Part shown: piece after piece, positions 23,785-34,165 of the stretch
How the letters are laid out: every line of letters starts with the position of its first letter
Position numbering within the stretch: the first letter of the stretch is position 1
Source: Cheiracanthium punctorium
Taxonomy: Eukaryota > Arthropoda > Arachnida > Araneae > Cheiracanthiidae
Assembly: GCA_038373885.1 (NCBI GenBank)
Contig: JAWZYV010012341.1
Coordinates: 558,001 to 622,000 of the forward strand
Direction of reading: 5' to 3'
DNA: 64,000 nt
Made by a program: the position numbers and the translations under genes
The notes under the pieces: generated by a model
Databases searched by the model: none
Told to the model about the DNA's origin: nothing
What the model saw: the letters and a program-made list of their open reading frames with translations, nothing else

Positions 23785-24400
23785 TTACGATATATGAAAA
23801 AATGCTGTTGCAGATGTGTAACATATCTGGATATCCATTCTTGGACTAATGTCTCTGCTATTGTAGATAGCAGAGGCATTCCTGATCAGGAATAGTATAC
23901 TTTTCTGCCTATTTTTAAAAAAAATATCTATGACAACTAGGATGTCCTTGTTGCCATCTGAAGTTCGAGGAAGAGGAACCAGAATCAGGATGTCGAGGGT
24001 AATTTTCTCAAAAGGCACCCATACATTATAGTGGTGTAGTTTACCAGGATTAAGTTTCTTCGGGTATTCAAAAGCGGCAAAGGAATCACAAGTTTGGCAC
24101 CAATAGAAACGTTATCGAAATTTTGTAGAGCCTCCATTATGCCCAAAAGAGCATAATGGTTCAGTTATCAGATGAAACGAATCCCATGATGCCGGATTAC
24201 CTGACGATATTGCTTGTCAGCTGGGCTTAACACTACATTTCTCTCTGAACTCCCTAATAGGTTTAAAGTCGCTATCAGCCAGCTCAATCGCTTGGAGTTG
24301 GTTCTCATTCCATGGATCTTGAGACAGTACAGATAATATAACTTTGCGGATGTTTCAGCTGATAATTTTTCTCAGCCAGGTAGCAATGGCAACAACTTAC
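23785..24400 (-). pseudogene. Ty3/gypsy integrase region (degenerate)
   Basis: Minus-strand frames read RFYWCQTCDSFAAF (remnant of the RFYW zinc-binding domain) and then PFEKITLDILILVPLPRTSD and ILVVIDIF, matching the start of the gypsy integrase catalytic core (PFE.IA.DI.GPLP.T..GN.YILVV.DYF, with the first catalytic Asp). Stops and frameshifts interrupt it, and the second and third catalytic residues are not seen. It is the 3'-most visible part of a minus-strand gypsy element whose RT and gag lie at higher coordinates. No 3' LTR was found below it. Confidence 0.85.
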
Positions 24401-24956
24401 GGTGCATGGACTTCTCGATAGGGCATCTAAATTTCTATCAGACGCCCTGTTCGAGATGTATTTCTACATCTTTCGTGTCTGAAGGTGGCGATGATCTTAA
24501 AAAAGAAGATGGTTGGCATGTAAATCGTTGTCACATATTACGTGAACAATCTTAAAGAGCACAAACACTGCGTTGAATTGAATAAAAAATTGCATCGACC
24601 TCCGTAGAACGTATTAAGATATACCTGAGAATGCCGCGCTGTAAAAAGGAAGGTTTTTGTAATGCAACACCGCAACTATTTTTCTTGAAGGCGAGAAAAC
24701 TAAATCCGATTTCACGAGAACGCTGGGAAGCATCACAGATAGCGGTACACCAAAGAAAGTTCACAAAAGAAAAGAAGGAGGTGGCCAACTAATTATTGAC
24801 CCATAGTGTTGTTGCGGAAAGGCAGATCTATCTTCCTAGCGCTCGTCGCTTTTACATCTTTCCGAGATGGAGCACACAAAAATTAGATGAGATCACATAT
24901 ATTACTTTTTAGACGTTATTTATTTATTTGCTCGAAACATCAGGTTTATTCGACTA
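24401..24956 (-). pseudogene. Ty3/gypsy RNase H-integrase linker (tentative)
   Basis: In interrupted minus-strand frames this stretch can be read as the linker between RNase H and integrase (SAETSAKLYYLYCLKIHG resembles the S.E...L...W..L...DG region, and SPADKQYRQ the pre-H2C2 segment). Identity is weak. Position and order (RT, RNase H, this, integrase) support it. A Helitron begins immediately at 24957. Confidence 0.45.
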
Positions 24957-26268
24957 CTAGCTGAAGTACCTGTCTTTGACGGGTTAGTGAATGCAAATTT
25001 CCAAAAAGCAAGAACTTTCGTGAGCATTGTAGGAGTACACAGAATGGATGCAGTATGTTGCGTAAGTAAAGAAAGCGAAGTTATAATTTTCATGTATTGT
25101 TAAAATATTACAGGTTAGAGAGTAACTAAGTAATATCATTTCATTCGCTTTAGTCGTAATTATGGGATGCGCGAACGAGTATTTACGCATATTGAAATAA
25201 TTTTCGCAAAATCGCAAAATCAACATTTCTGAAAAATTTGAAGCCTAGAATTTAAGTTGAGTGACAACCTATCATGTCACCCAATTTCGTTTCATTCCCT
25301 GCAGTCTTTATTTCGTGATGCTGGAACAAAATTTCAACATTTTAAAACGATTTTCGCAAAATCTCAAAATGTAATCAAAATATTTTTTAAAATTGAACGC
25401 TTATAAATTAAGATTAGCAACTACCTATCATATCACTCAATTCCGTATCATTCGTGTTAGTCGTTATTACGTGATGTTTGAAGAAATATAAACGCATTTT
25501 GAGAGAATTTTCACTAAATCTCAAAATCTAATAAAAATGTTAAAAAAATTGGACACCTATAGTTTACGTTGAGCAACCATCTATCATGTGACCAAATTTC
25601 ATATCATTCGCTTTAGTCATTATGACGTAATGCGGGAACAAAGATTCACTCAGTTTTAAACGATTTTCACAAAATTTCGAAATCTGATCGATTTTTTTTA
25701 ATTAGATGCTTGTAGTTTAAGGTCAGTGACTACATATCATTTCACCAAATATCATTTTTTCACCTTTGCAGATATTACGTGATGTGCGAACACAAATTTA
25801 CGCAGTTTGAAATGATTTTCGCAAAATCTCAAAATCTAATCAAGATTTTATTTTAATTCGACGCCTATGTTTTAAGTTGAGTGAGCACCTATCATGACAC
25901 CCAATTTTATACAATTCGCTTCAGTCGCTTTTAAGTGATGCTTGAACACAAATTTACGCAGTTTGAAAGGATTTTCGCAAAATCTCAAAATCCAATCAAG
26001 ATTTTTTTTAAATTGGACGCCTATGCTTTAAAATGAGTGACCACCTATCATGACACCCAATTTCATATCATTTGCTTCAGTCTTTTTTACGTGGTGCTTA
26101 AACAAAAAAAGCGTCACAGACAGAATGACAGAACGACAGAATGACAGACATACAAACTTTTTTTTTTAGGGTGTCATCGGATTCCCGGGTGCTTGAAACG
26201 GATAGAAATCGCAAAATTTTTGAATTCCAAGAAATATACAGACAAAAGTCTAATTTTATTTATATAGA
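24957..26268 (-). mobile_element. Non-autonomous Helitron (minus), 1.31 kb with 155 bp repeats
   Basis: On the minus strand it starts TCTATATAAATAAAATTAGA and ends with an imperfect stem (CCCGTC/GACAGG), then TACTTCAG and the terminal CTAG next to a T. It is the inverted counterpart of the copy at 29174-30480. Between about 25020 and 26105 it carries roughly seven tandem units of about 155 bp, each with CATCACGTAAT, AAGCGAATGATA, CATGATAGGT and GATTTTGCGAAAATC-like segments. It has no coding capacity; the small open frame at 24984-25226 is repeated in the other copy only because the DNA is. It sits inside the gypsy relic. Confidence 0.85.
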
Positions 26269-26985
26269 TAAAAATTGAAAAAGACACATATAAAAATATG
26301 CTAATCTGGGGAAGCATCGTCACAAAAAAAATTACATCGTTGATGCTACAGCGAGCCTCACATGTCGGTGGGCGAAGGCCTGCATCACATGAAGTCAGCA
26401 GCCTCTCCACACCAGAACCATAGCCAAACTAAAAAAAAATGACCGTTATGAAAAGCCGTTAAGGCAGTTCAAAAAATAGAGGTAAAAAGCACTGCTTCGG
26501 GAAATTTCCAGAAGCCACGAATATACGCTTACAAACAGCAGGAGAAAACCGCAAAACATTTTAGCTTCGAGAGCAAGGAGTACAACTGGCGTCAACTGTT
26601 ATTTTATTTTATTTAGCAGAAGAGCAGCTGATAAGGAACTAAACGTAAGAAGAGCTTGTGGTTTTGCGAAGAGGCCCAAGGAGGAGAAAAAAATACATTG
26701 TGATTTTGACTATAAATCTAAAGTAATTAAAATATAAAAAATATGTCCTATGCAATGAAAGAGCAACAGATCAACATCATATTCTTGTAGTCTCTGTATC
26801 CATCTGGCTATCTAGCCCACCTAATTCTTGAAGTTTAAAGCCAGGCTCAAGAAACATCGTCTTTTCAGAACAGAAACCTTTACCCGTAAAGATAACAATA
26901 GTGATGCTCCACGGACTTGACTATAGCAAGAAGTTCCTTTCTTGTAACACTACATTTACGTCCTTACTTTGAAAGGCATTTGCTC
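26269..26985 (-). other. Unassigned, probably gypsy-derived sequence
   Basis: It lies between the minus-strand Helitron and recognisable RNase H sequence. Minus- and plus-strand frames are broken and no domain could be read with confidence. It is GC-richer than the spacer, consistent with decayed element sequence. Confidence 0.35.
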
Positions 26986-27190
26986 CACTAAGCAGTGAAG
27001 CTTTATCAGCCATCCATCTTCTTGGGCAGAACTGCTCCAATTCACCCCTTACTTGTACCTGTGTCCAGCATAAACGGCTTGACAGGATGAGGATACGAAA
27101 GGATCGGCGCTAAAGTCGTCTTGAAAGCATTCTCAAACACGGTGGTCCACAGGAATTTTTTACTAGATTAATTCAATTTGTGAAGTGGCC
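26986..27190 (-). pseudogene. Ty3/gypsy RT-RNase H junction (degenerate)
   Basis: The minus-strand reading includes PLHKLN, then TTVFENAFKTTL, PILSYPHPVKPFMLDTGTS and IGAVLP. This matches the gypsy connection and RNase H start (PLH.LT...F.W...C..AF..LK.AL...PIL.YPDP.KPFILDTDAS..GIGAVLSQ), with the first RNase H aspartate of DTD changed to glycine. This part is present only next to the first copy of the 1003 bp duplication. Confidence 0.8.
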
Positions 27191-28055
27191 TTGCAATGTG
27201 AGAAAAACAGTTCCCGAGTTTTCGATAGTAGACGCGTAATCCAAAAAAACTTCGTAACTCATGAATTTTTCCGGACTACTCCAAATCTTGAATGCTGACG
27301 CCTCTTCGGGATCAGTTCGAACTCCGTGGCCGTCTGTTATGCCCAAGATATCTTATTCCTCGACGAAACAAATTGCATTTAGATCGGGTGTTCTCTAGAT
27401 TATCTTCAAATCTTTTTCAGACGATGATAATATCGTAAAAATATATGAGACATACTTCATAGGAAAGTTCTCTCAACACTGTTTGGATAAGACATACAGA
27501 AATAGCCGGGGCGTTGCAGAATCCAAGTAGAGTAGCTTTGAACCGCAATAATCTTTGTCCAGTAGGAAGTGTACTCTTCTGACGGTCATAAGGATGAATT
27601 TCTACTTGCCAGTAGCAACTCTTGCGATACAGAATGGAAAACCATTCATTTCCCGTTGAATTGTCTAATGTTTCATCTTTCCTAGGAAGAGGGTAGAGGG
27701 CTTTCTTGGTAATGCAGACGTCGATAGTCTACTACAGAAATGTGTGGGGCCAATCGATCTTTCATTCGGGTCAAAACTATTCGCGAGGACTAGCTGACGC
27801 GTCGATGACGTCATCAAACGGCATTTTTTCTATGAGTCTGCTCAGATTTTCTTGCTTAGCACATGGCAGACCCCTAGGATGTTGCTTGATCGGAGAATGG
27901 CTACCTGTATCTAGTCCGTGCTGCGCTAATAAAATACGAGGAATGTTATCCGAAGTACCCCAGAATAGGTCTTTGAATTCCATAATACTTGCTAAAAAGT
28001 GCTTCTCAGTTCAATTGCTGATTCTGCGTCTTGTAGTAGACCCTTCGTCATAAAT
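27191..28055 (-). pseudogene. Ty3/gypsy reverse transcriptase, copy 1
   Basis: In shifting minus-strand frames the order is: FKDLFWG and LAQHGLDTGSHSPIKQHPRG (RT N-terminal extension), LPCAKQE, ALYPLPRKDETLD, WFSILYRKSCYWQVEIHP, FKATLLGFCNAPAI, IYFYDIIIV and YLGHN, then DGHGVRTDPEEASAFKIW. These are the canonical gypsy RT blocks. The catalytic YLDD is changed to YFYD, and stops and frameshifts are present, so it is inactive. It is the template-side duplicate of copy 2. Confidence 0.9.
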
Positions 28056-28193
28056 TCAGATGATTTAGGTGTTGTTAAATTGCTATTTCTATACATGCAG
28101 TTAATAGGAGCACATGCTGCGAACACTTCATTTTTCATTATTACTTTCGGCCTGTTATTCACATTGGTTATCTATATAAATAAAATTAGACTT
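27191..28193. repeat. 1003 bp tandem duplication, copy 1
   Basis: Followed head-to-tail by a second copy at 28194-29196 with only about two substitutions seen (near 27754 and 27872). The copies share TTG at the breakpoints. The unit contains most of the gypsy RT domain plus the first ~25 bases of a Helitron 5' end (28171-28196). Confidence 0.95.
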
Positions 28194-29058
28194 TTGCAAT
28201 GTGAGAAAAACAGTTCCCGAGTTTTCGATAGTAGACGCGTAATCCAAAAAAACTTCGTAACTCATGAATTTTTCCGGACTACTCCAAATCTTGAATGCTG
28301 ACGCCTCTTCGGGATCAGTTCGAACTCCGTGGCCGTCTGTTATGCCCAAGATATCTTATTCCTCGACGAAACAAATTGCATTTAGATCGGGTGTTCTCTA
28401 GATTATCTTCAAATCTTTTTCAGACGATGATAATATCGTAAAAATATATGAGACATACTTCATAGGAAAGTTCTCTCAACACTGTTTGGATAAGACATAC
28501 AGAAATAGCCGGGGCGTTGCAGAATCCAAGTAGAGTAGCTTTGAACCGCAATAATCTTTGTCCAGTAGGAAGTGTACTCTTCTGACGGTCATAAGGATGA
28601 ATTTCTACTTGCCAGTAGCAACTCTTGCGATACAGAATGGAAAACCATTCATTTCCCGTTGAATTGTCTAATGTTTCATCTTTCCTAGGAAGAGGGTAGA
28701 GGGCTTTCTTGGTAATGCAGACGTCGATAGTCTACTACAGAAATGTGTGGGGTCAATCGATCTTTCATTCGGGTCAAAACTATTCGCGAGGACTAGCTGA
28801 CGCGTCGATGACGTCATCAAACGGCATTTTTTCTATGAGTCTGCTCAGATTTTCTTGCTTAGCACATGGCAGAACCCTAGGATGTTGCTTGATCGGAGAA
28901 TGGCTACCTGTATCTAGTCCGTGCTGCGCTAATAAAATACGAGGAATGTTATCCGAAGTACCCCAGAATAGGTCTTTGAATTCCATAATACTTGCTAAAA
29001 AGTGCTTCTCAGTTCAATTGCTGATTCTGCGTCTTGTAGTAGACCCTTCGTCATAAAT
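28194..29058 (-). pseudogene. Ty3/gypsy reverse transcriptase, copy 2
   Basis: Same RT blocks and same inactivating changes as copy 1, arising from the tandem duplication rather than a second insertion. One visible amino-acid difference in a shadow frame (GRPLG/GRTLG on the plus strand) marks one of the two substitutions. Counting on the minus strand, this copy is the one physically joined to the upstream gag side. Confidence 0.9.
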
Positions 29059-29196
29059 TCAGATGATTTAGGTGTTGTTAAATTGCTATTTCTATACATG
29101 CAGTTAATAGGAGCACATGCTGCGAACACTTCATTTTTCATTATTACTTTCGGCCTGTTATTCACATTGGTTATCTATATAAATAAAATTAGACTT
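28194..29196. repeat. 1003 bp tandem duplication, copy 2
   Basis: A near-identical repeat of 27191-28193. Its right end runs into the full Helitron at 29174-30480, whereas copy 1 has only that Helitron's first ~25 bases. The duplication is therefore younger than the Helitron insertion. Confidence 0.95.
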
Positions 29197-30480
29197 TTGT
29201 CTGTACATTTCTTGGAATTCAAAAATTTTGCGATTTCTATCCGTTTCAAGCACCCGGGAATCCGATGCGACCCTCAAAAAAAAGTTTGTCTGTCTGTCAT
29301 TCTGTCATTCTGTCCGTGACGCTTTTTTTGTTTAAGCATCACGTAAAAACGACTGAAGCGAATGATATGAAATTTGGTGTCATGATAGGTGGTCACTCAA
29401 CTTAAAACATAGGTGTCGAATTTTTAAAAAATCTTGATTAGATTTTCAAATTTTGCGAAAATCGTTTCAAACTGCGTAAATTTGTGTTCAAGCATCACGT
29501 AAAAACGACTGAAGCGAATGATATGAAATTGAGCGTCATGATAGGTGCTCACTCAACTTAAAACATAGGCGTCGAATTAAAAAAAATCTTGATTAGATTT
29601 TGAAATTTTTCGAAAATCATTTCAAACTGCGTAAATTTGTGTGCGCACATCACGTAATAACTGCAAAGGTGAAAAAATGATATTTGGTGAAATGATAGGT
29701 GGTCACTCACCTTAAACTATAAGCATCTAATTAAAAAAAATCCATCAGATTTCGAGATTTTGTGAAAATCGTTTAAAACTGAGTGAATCTTTGTTCCCGT
29801 ATTACGTAATAACGACTAAAGCGAATGATATGAAATTTGGTCACACGATAGATGGTTGCTCAACATAAACTATAGGAGTCCAATTTTTTAAACATTTTTA
29901 TTAGATTTTGAGATTTTGTGAAAATTCTCTCAAAATACGTTTATATTTCTTCAAACATCACGTAATACCGACTAATACGAAATGATACGAAATTGAGTGA
30001 TATGATAGGTAGTTGCTAATCTTAATTTATAGGCGTTGAATTTTAAAAATATTTTGCTTACATTTTGAGATTTTTCGAAAATCGTTTTAAAATGCTGAAA
30101 ATTTGTTCCAGCATCACGAAATAAAGACTGCAGGGAATGAAACGAATTTGGGTAACATGATAGGTTGTCCCTCAACTTAAATTCTAGACTTCAAATTTTT
30201 CAAAAATATTGATTAAATTTTGAGATTTTGCGAAAATTATTTCAATTTGCGTAAATATTCGTTCGCGCATCACATAATTACGACTCAAGCGAATGAAATG
30301 ATATTACTTAGTTACTCTCTAACCTGTAATATTTTAACAATACATGAAAATTATAACTTCGCTTTCTTTACTTTGGCAACATACTACATCCATTCTGTGT
30401 ACTCCTACAATGCTGACGAAAGTTCTTGCTTTTTGGAAATTTCCATTCACTAACCCGTCGAGGACGGGTACTTCAGCTAG
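29174..30480 (+). mobile_element. Non-autonomous Helitron (plus), 1.31 kb with 155 bp repeats
   Basis: 5' end TCTATATAAATAAAATTAGA preceded by A. The 3' end has a stem CCCGTC-GAG-GACGGG (about 30454-30468), then TACTTCAG and CTAG (30477-30480), followed by T. The interior has about seven ~155 bp tandem units; the CATCACGTAA-type landmark recurs at about 29337, 29493, 29648, 29800, 29956, 30112 and 30268. There is no Rep/helicase. It is inserted in the gypsy relic between RT and the gag side, opposite in orientation to its sister at 24957-26268. Confidence 0.88.
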
Positions 30481-31100
30481 TTCTTACTAAAATGGTAATC
30501 TTCCAGAAGACCACAAGTGTTGTTCCCAAAAGTATTCCTTTTACAGAATCACTATTGTGGAGGTATTGTACCATTCCAAAAAATATAAATTCAGTTCTTG
30601 GTAAACTGAACTCTTCCTGGGTTATTATTTGTTGTACTGCGTAATCGGGACTCTGCATTTTGCAATTCCCCCCCCCCTGTTTTATGCAACATTTTAGCTG
30701 TCTTAAAATGTAAAGAGCCACATTTTCCTCCATCGGCAACTCATGAACTAAATTTTTTTTCGCGGATTCCTTTTTCTCTTGTCGTCAATAGTCCCCGTAC
30801 AAAATTTGGCGACTTTGCAGCGGATAGTTCAATCTACTGGCGTCTCTGAGTAACGTCAGTTTAAATAAAAACACCCTGTATATCACATGATCGTACCTTT
30901 CTTGCAAGGTTTGCGGTTTAACAGATTAATCTTTTTTCACTGGATTTTGCGTGATCATTAAAAAGTCGTAAAATTCACCAGAAGAATGTCCCTTTACACC
31001 CTGTAGCAACGGGAAGACATTGCGTATCAGAATCGGCCTTTAGTCGTTAGTTCGATGGCCTGACGGCTGATGGCTTGAGGGTTTGATGGTTTGATGGACG
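30481..31100 (-). pseudogene. Ty3/gypsy gag-protease side (tentative)
   Basis: The minus-strand frame 30473-30739 lies where the gypsy aspartic protease should be, but the DTGA active-site signature is not visible. Remaining frames are broken. Two ACACCCTGTA motifs in the same orientation at about 30870 and 30995 suggest a further small element nearby. The placement rests mainly on gene order. Confidence 0.4.
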
Positions 31101-31689
31101 GCTTGACGGCTTCATGATAATCTCAGGTAGCCTTCCCAGTTTAACCAAAGTGTCCAGTCATTCCTCCATTTAACTTTCATATTTCATTGAATTTATCTTT
31201 TGATATTTTGTTGGTTCTTTCATCATATTCCGTTGACTTTCCTCTAAAATAAGCATTATATTATTCATCTTCTCCTTCATATACTTCACTTGCTTTATCC
31301 CCCTGCTTTATTTCTCCTTCTAATTTTTTGCGAAATTTCTCTCTCTCTATCTCTATTTTCTCCTTCAAATACTCTTAAGTTTTCTATATTTTCCTCTCTA
31401 ATTCTTCAATTTTCCCACAGGAGCTTCCTCTTTCACTAATCCAGCTTCTTCACAAGCTTTAATTTCAGCTAGTCAGGCGTGTATTTTCTTCTCCAAATTG
31501 GGTTTCATTTGTTTCTGCCCGGCTTTCATTTATTCTGGCCCGGATTTCAGTTTTTCTTGTTGAGCTTCCATTAACTTCTCCAAATTGGCTTTCATTTTCA
31601 TCTCTAATTCCGCGTTTTCCAGCTTTCATGTCCCTCATCAATTTCATCAGTTCTATAAACTTCTGCTTTTTTCGTTTCGTCAAAACCAT
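31101..31689 (-). pseudogene. Ty3/gypsy gag N-terminal region (degenerate)
   Basis: The minus-strand frame starting near 31689 (MVLTKRKKQKFIELMKLMRD) and the following broken frames are rich in Lys, Glu and Arg with coiled-coil character, as in arthropod gypsy gag N-termini. It begins about 17 bases after a primer-binding site and an LTR, the normal position for gag. No matrix or capsid motif is intact. Confidence 0.6.
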
Positions 31690-31705
31690 TCACCGGAAAA
31701 TAAAA

Positions 31706-31723
31706 ATCTCACTTCTGATACCA
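31706..31723 (-). other. Primer-binding site of gypsy element
   Basis: The minus strand reads TGGTATCAGAAGTGAGAT immediately (one base) after the LTR end. TGG pairs with the CCA end of a tRNA primer, and TGGTATCAGAAGTG-type sites are frequent in gypsy elements. The primer tRNA was not determined. Confidence 0.7.
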
Positions 31724-31724
31724 G

Positions 31725-32132
31725 TGTTGCAGAAAACTCTGCTTGGTTTTCGGGCACTGTACTTGTACAGGTACTGTATTTCACATACGATAAAATCTTT
31801 AAACTTGCTAAAATTTCAGTGCAAATTCTCGTACAAAACGTGTAGCTGCTTTCAGCATCCAACAATTAAGATTTCATAAAAAGCTTTAAAAAAAAATCTT
31901 CGAGAAACAAACAAAAGCTTCACATTAAACTGACACAGAGCAACAACGCTATCAATGCATTGTATTCAATTGTGATCACTGAAAACTGAACTGAGCTGTG
32001 TGAGGCGAAGTTGTTTTTTTATACTAATCACTACAACATTCCGATCCAATGAAACTTTTTTTTGGTTGTGTATAATGATTATGTAATTATAATGCAATTG
32101 CGAAGTACTAATGCAGAGAAGCAAACATTACA
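31725..32132 (-). mobile_element. Gypsy 5' LTR, 408 bp
   Basis: On the minus strand it starts TGTAATGTTTG and ends GCAACA, i.e. TG...CA, next to the primer-binding site. A TATA-like box (AGTATAAAAAAA) lies about 109 bases in, near 32023-32014, followed by an initiator-like TCAGTT. The small open frames over it are chance. The matching 3' LTR was not found at the other end of the element. Confidence 0.75.
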
Positions 32133-32443
32133 GGTCCCATTAAAAAAAGTCTGGGCAAGCTGGAGACAATATATATATCACGAAATTGTTGGTAGTGATC
32201 TGCTCTTCTAGGGCTAAATGTAGACTAAAATTGGTATTCTACTCTTCAAATAATTAAATTTTGTATTTCTTGCACGAAAATTGGTTAACTAGAAAGCAAG
32301 GAAACTGAGTTTGATATAGAAAAATGGTGTTTGTTGATTTCTCGTCAAAAACTGCAAATATCTCTCAGCTGATTTCTGCTGGAAACGTATTTTCATTTTA
32401 GAGAAAATTTCTTCATATTTGGCACGATTTTGTTAGTCGAGCC
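32133..32443. other. Spacer between two opposed LTRs
   Basis: AT-rich, no gene seen. It separates the heads of two divergent gypsy-type LTRs. Confidence 0.5.
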
Positions 32444-32818
32444 TGTAATGTTTGTTTTCCTGGATATGTACAACGCATTCGTATTTGTATTAAGTGATCA
32501 TTATACACGCCCAATAGGAAATGTAATCGAATTATAATGTTGTCGAGTTTAGCAGAACGTTCTCGAAGCAGGTGCGAGAAGTATAAAAGCGCAATTCGAG
32601 CTAGATTCTAGAGACAGATGTCAGCCGTCGCTAGTAGAAAACAGCTAGTTCTACTGAGAAACGCATGCTGCTCGTTGCATTTGCGGTATTATAAGCGACG
32701 TTTTTCACTTGTTATGAGAAACCTAATTTTAAAGGTTGTTTGTGAGTTCTTCATCGTTGTATGCTGAGGAACAGCGGAATTCTGCCTGAGAATTTCTACT
32801 AAATTTTAGACTTTGAAA
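32444..32818 (+). mobile_element. Second gypsy-type LTR, opposite strand (solo or truncated)
   Basis: It starts TGTAATGTTTG like the LTR at 31725-32132 and shares ATCATTATACAC at the same offset (about 53 bases). A strong TATA box (GTATAAAAGC, 32581-32590) follows. No internal element is visible after it, so a solo LTR or truncated copy is likely. The right boundary is uncertain; a GGGTGGTTCGAAAAAA terminus of another element begins at about 32820. Confidence 0.55.
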
Positions 32819-33798
32819 TAGGGTGGTTCGAAAAAAAACTTTTTTCGAAATACTTGTTTTCTGAGGTTTCAAAAGTTGTGCATTGTTATAAAAAAGACGC
32901 ATATAAAAGTTGAATTGGCTACGGCAACGTTTTAGATTTGCGCATCGAGCCTGAAATCATGAAATATTTGAGAAATTTGCCCATTAAAAATGGCGTTGAA
33001 TGCAAACTTAGCTTTTTAACTCGTTTAATCCCTTTAAAAATGTTAAAACAGCTTAAGTAGCACAGTGAGTGTCGAAACTCTTTGCCAATACAGTCACAAT
33101 TAGATTTACACTCCTCAGAACTTATCACAGAAACTGGGCTAAAATCCGAGTTCCACCTTTGGCCACCTAACCATTGGGGTACCACGAGCTATGTAAAGTA
33201 CTAATTCATTTTAACCCATGCATTTCCTGTCGGTACGATAATGATCTATCTCGTATGAAACCACCTGGTGATAAACGGCCACAGATTTCTTTGTAAGCTA
33301 TGCCGACTTCTTATACTATTCTTCCGACTACGTGATTAGCAAGTTGAGGAAAGAAAGCTTACGAAAAGCCTGAAGAAAACTAACATCATTTTGCATGATT
33401 AAATAAAGTTGAGCATATGAAAATTTCTTGGTCACTGGAAAGTGTGTTGTTATTTCACAATATTAACAAGAAATAAGTTCCGTAGAGTGGTTGGCTTCGA
33501 AATTTAATATCAGTAGGTTGAATATCCAAAAGAAATTACGAGATTTCTACATAGATCTGCTAACTTTAAAACTTAATGCAATTGTTTTCCGTATTTCAGT
33601 GACTGGATAAACCAACAAGCAGTCAAAATATTTCTCGGATAACCCAAATATGCAATATTTTGGAGCATGCATTGCATCGTTATGCTTATATTATCGCATA
33701 TCGTATTATGAGATTCATGCAAGCATGTCTTCTAAATTGTCTTCACATAAGTAAGCCGCAGATTTTGAGGAGCATCGCTCTCGCCAATCATACAGCGT
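32819..33798. other. Possible TIR-element end and spacer
   Basis: AGGGTGGTTCGAAAAAAAAC at about 32820 resembles the AGGGTGGG(C/T)C-AAAAA terminus of the fold-back element at 47191-49900, but the opposite terminus was not found. The minus-strand open frame 32919-33185 (88 codons) has no recognised domain. The rest is AT-rich spacer. Confidence 0.35.
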
Positions 33799-33821
33799 TA
33801 TATATATATATATATATATAA
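33799..33821. repeat. (TA)n microsatellite
   Basis: About 11 TA units. Confidence 0.9.
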
Positions 33822-34036
33822 GGGGATTCCTATAATGTGATTATAATGTTCTACTTAATTATTTGTACTTTGTTATTATTAATAATCATTATAGTTTAAA
33901 TACAATATGTTGTACTTAATTGGCTATACGATCTATTCTATTCAATAATTTGAAATTCATTATTATTCTATATATTTTTAATTTCATTAATATACCTGGA
34001 TACTAATAATGTTTAATAATATAAACCTATAGTATT

Positions 34037-34165
34037 TGGCAACACCTTTATATCCTTCTTTCCACTGTTACACTTTTATATTGTGGCAACACCTTTATAT
34101 TCTTCTTTCCACTATCACACTTTTATTTTGTGGCAACACCATTTTCCACTTACTACAATTTTTAA
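34037..34165. repeat. 47 bp minisatellite, about 2.7 copies
   Basis: Consecutive units start GGCAACACC at about 34038, 34085 and 34132 and share CTTTATATYCTTCTTTCCACT and ACACTTTTAT blocks. The two overlapping open frames offset by 47 bases are a consequence of the repeat. A further GGCAACACTTTG remnant follows near 34170. Confidence 0.9.

Noticed and set aside
24984..25226. 80-codon frame shared with 30220-30453
   Set aside because: The shared reading frame lies in Helitron internal repeats; no domain, and similarity extends equally through non-coding parts.
27706..28053. 115-codon plus-strand frame, repeated at 28709-29056
   Set aside because: Antisense shadow of the gypsy reverse transcriptase; repeated only because of the 1003 bp duplication.
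29337..30420. CRISPR-like array
   Set aside because: Regularly spaced repeats, but units are ~155 bp, contiguous and diverged, inside Helitrons in a eukaryotic genome.
32820..33190. A second fold-back element of the 47 kb type
   Set aside because: Only one GGGTGG..AAAAA-like terminus was found; no inverted partner, so it is left as a possible fragment.
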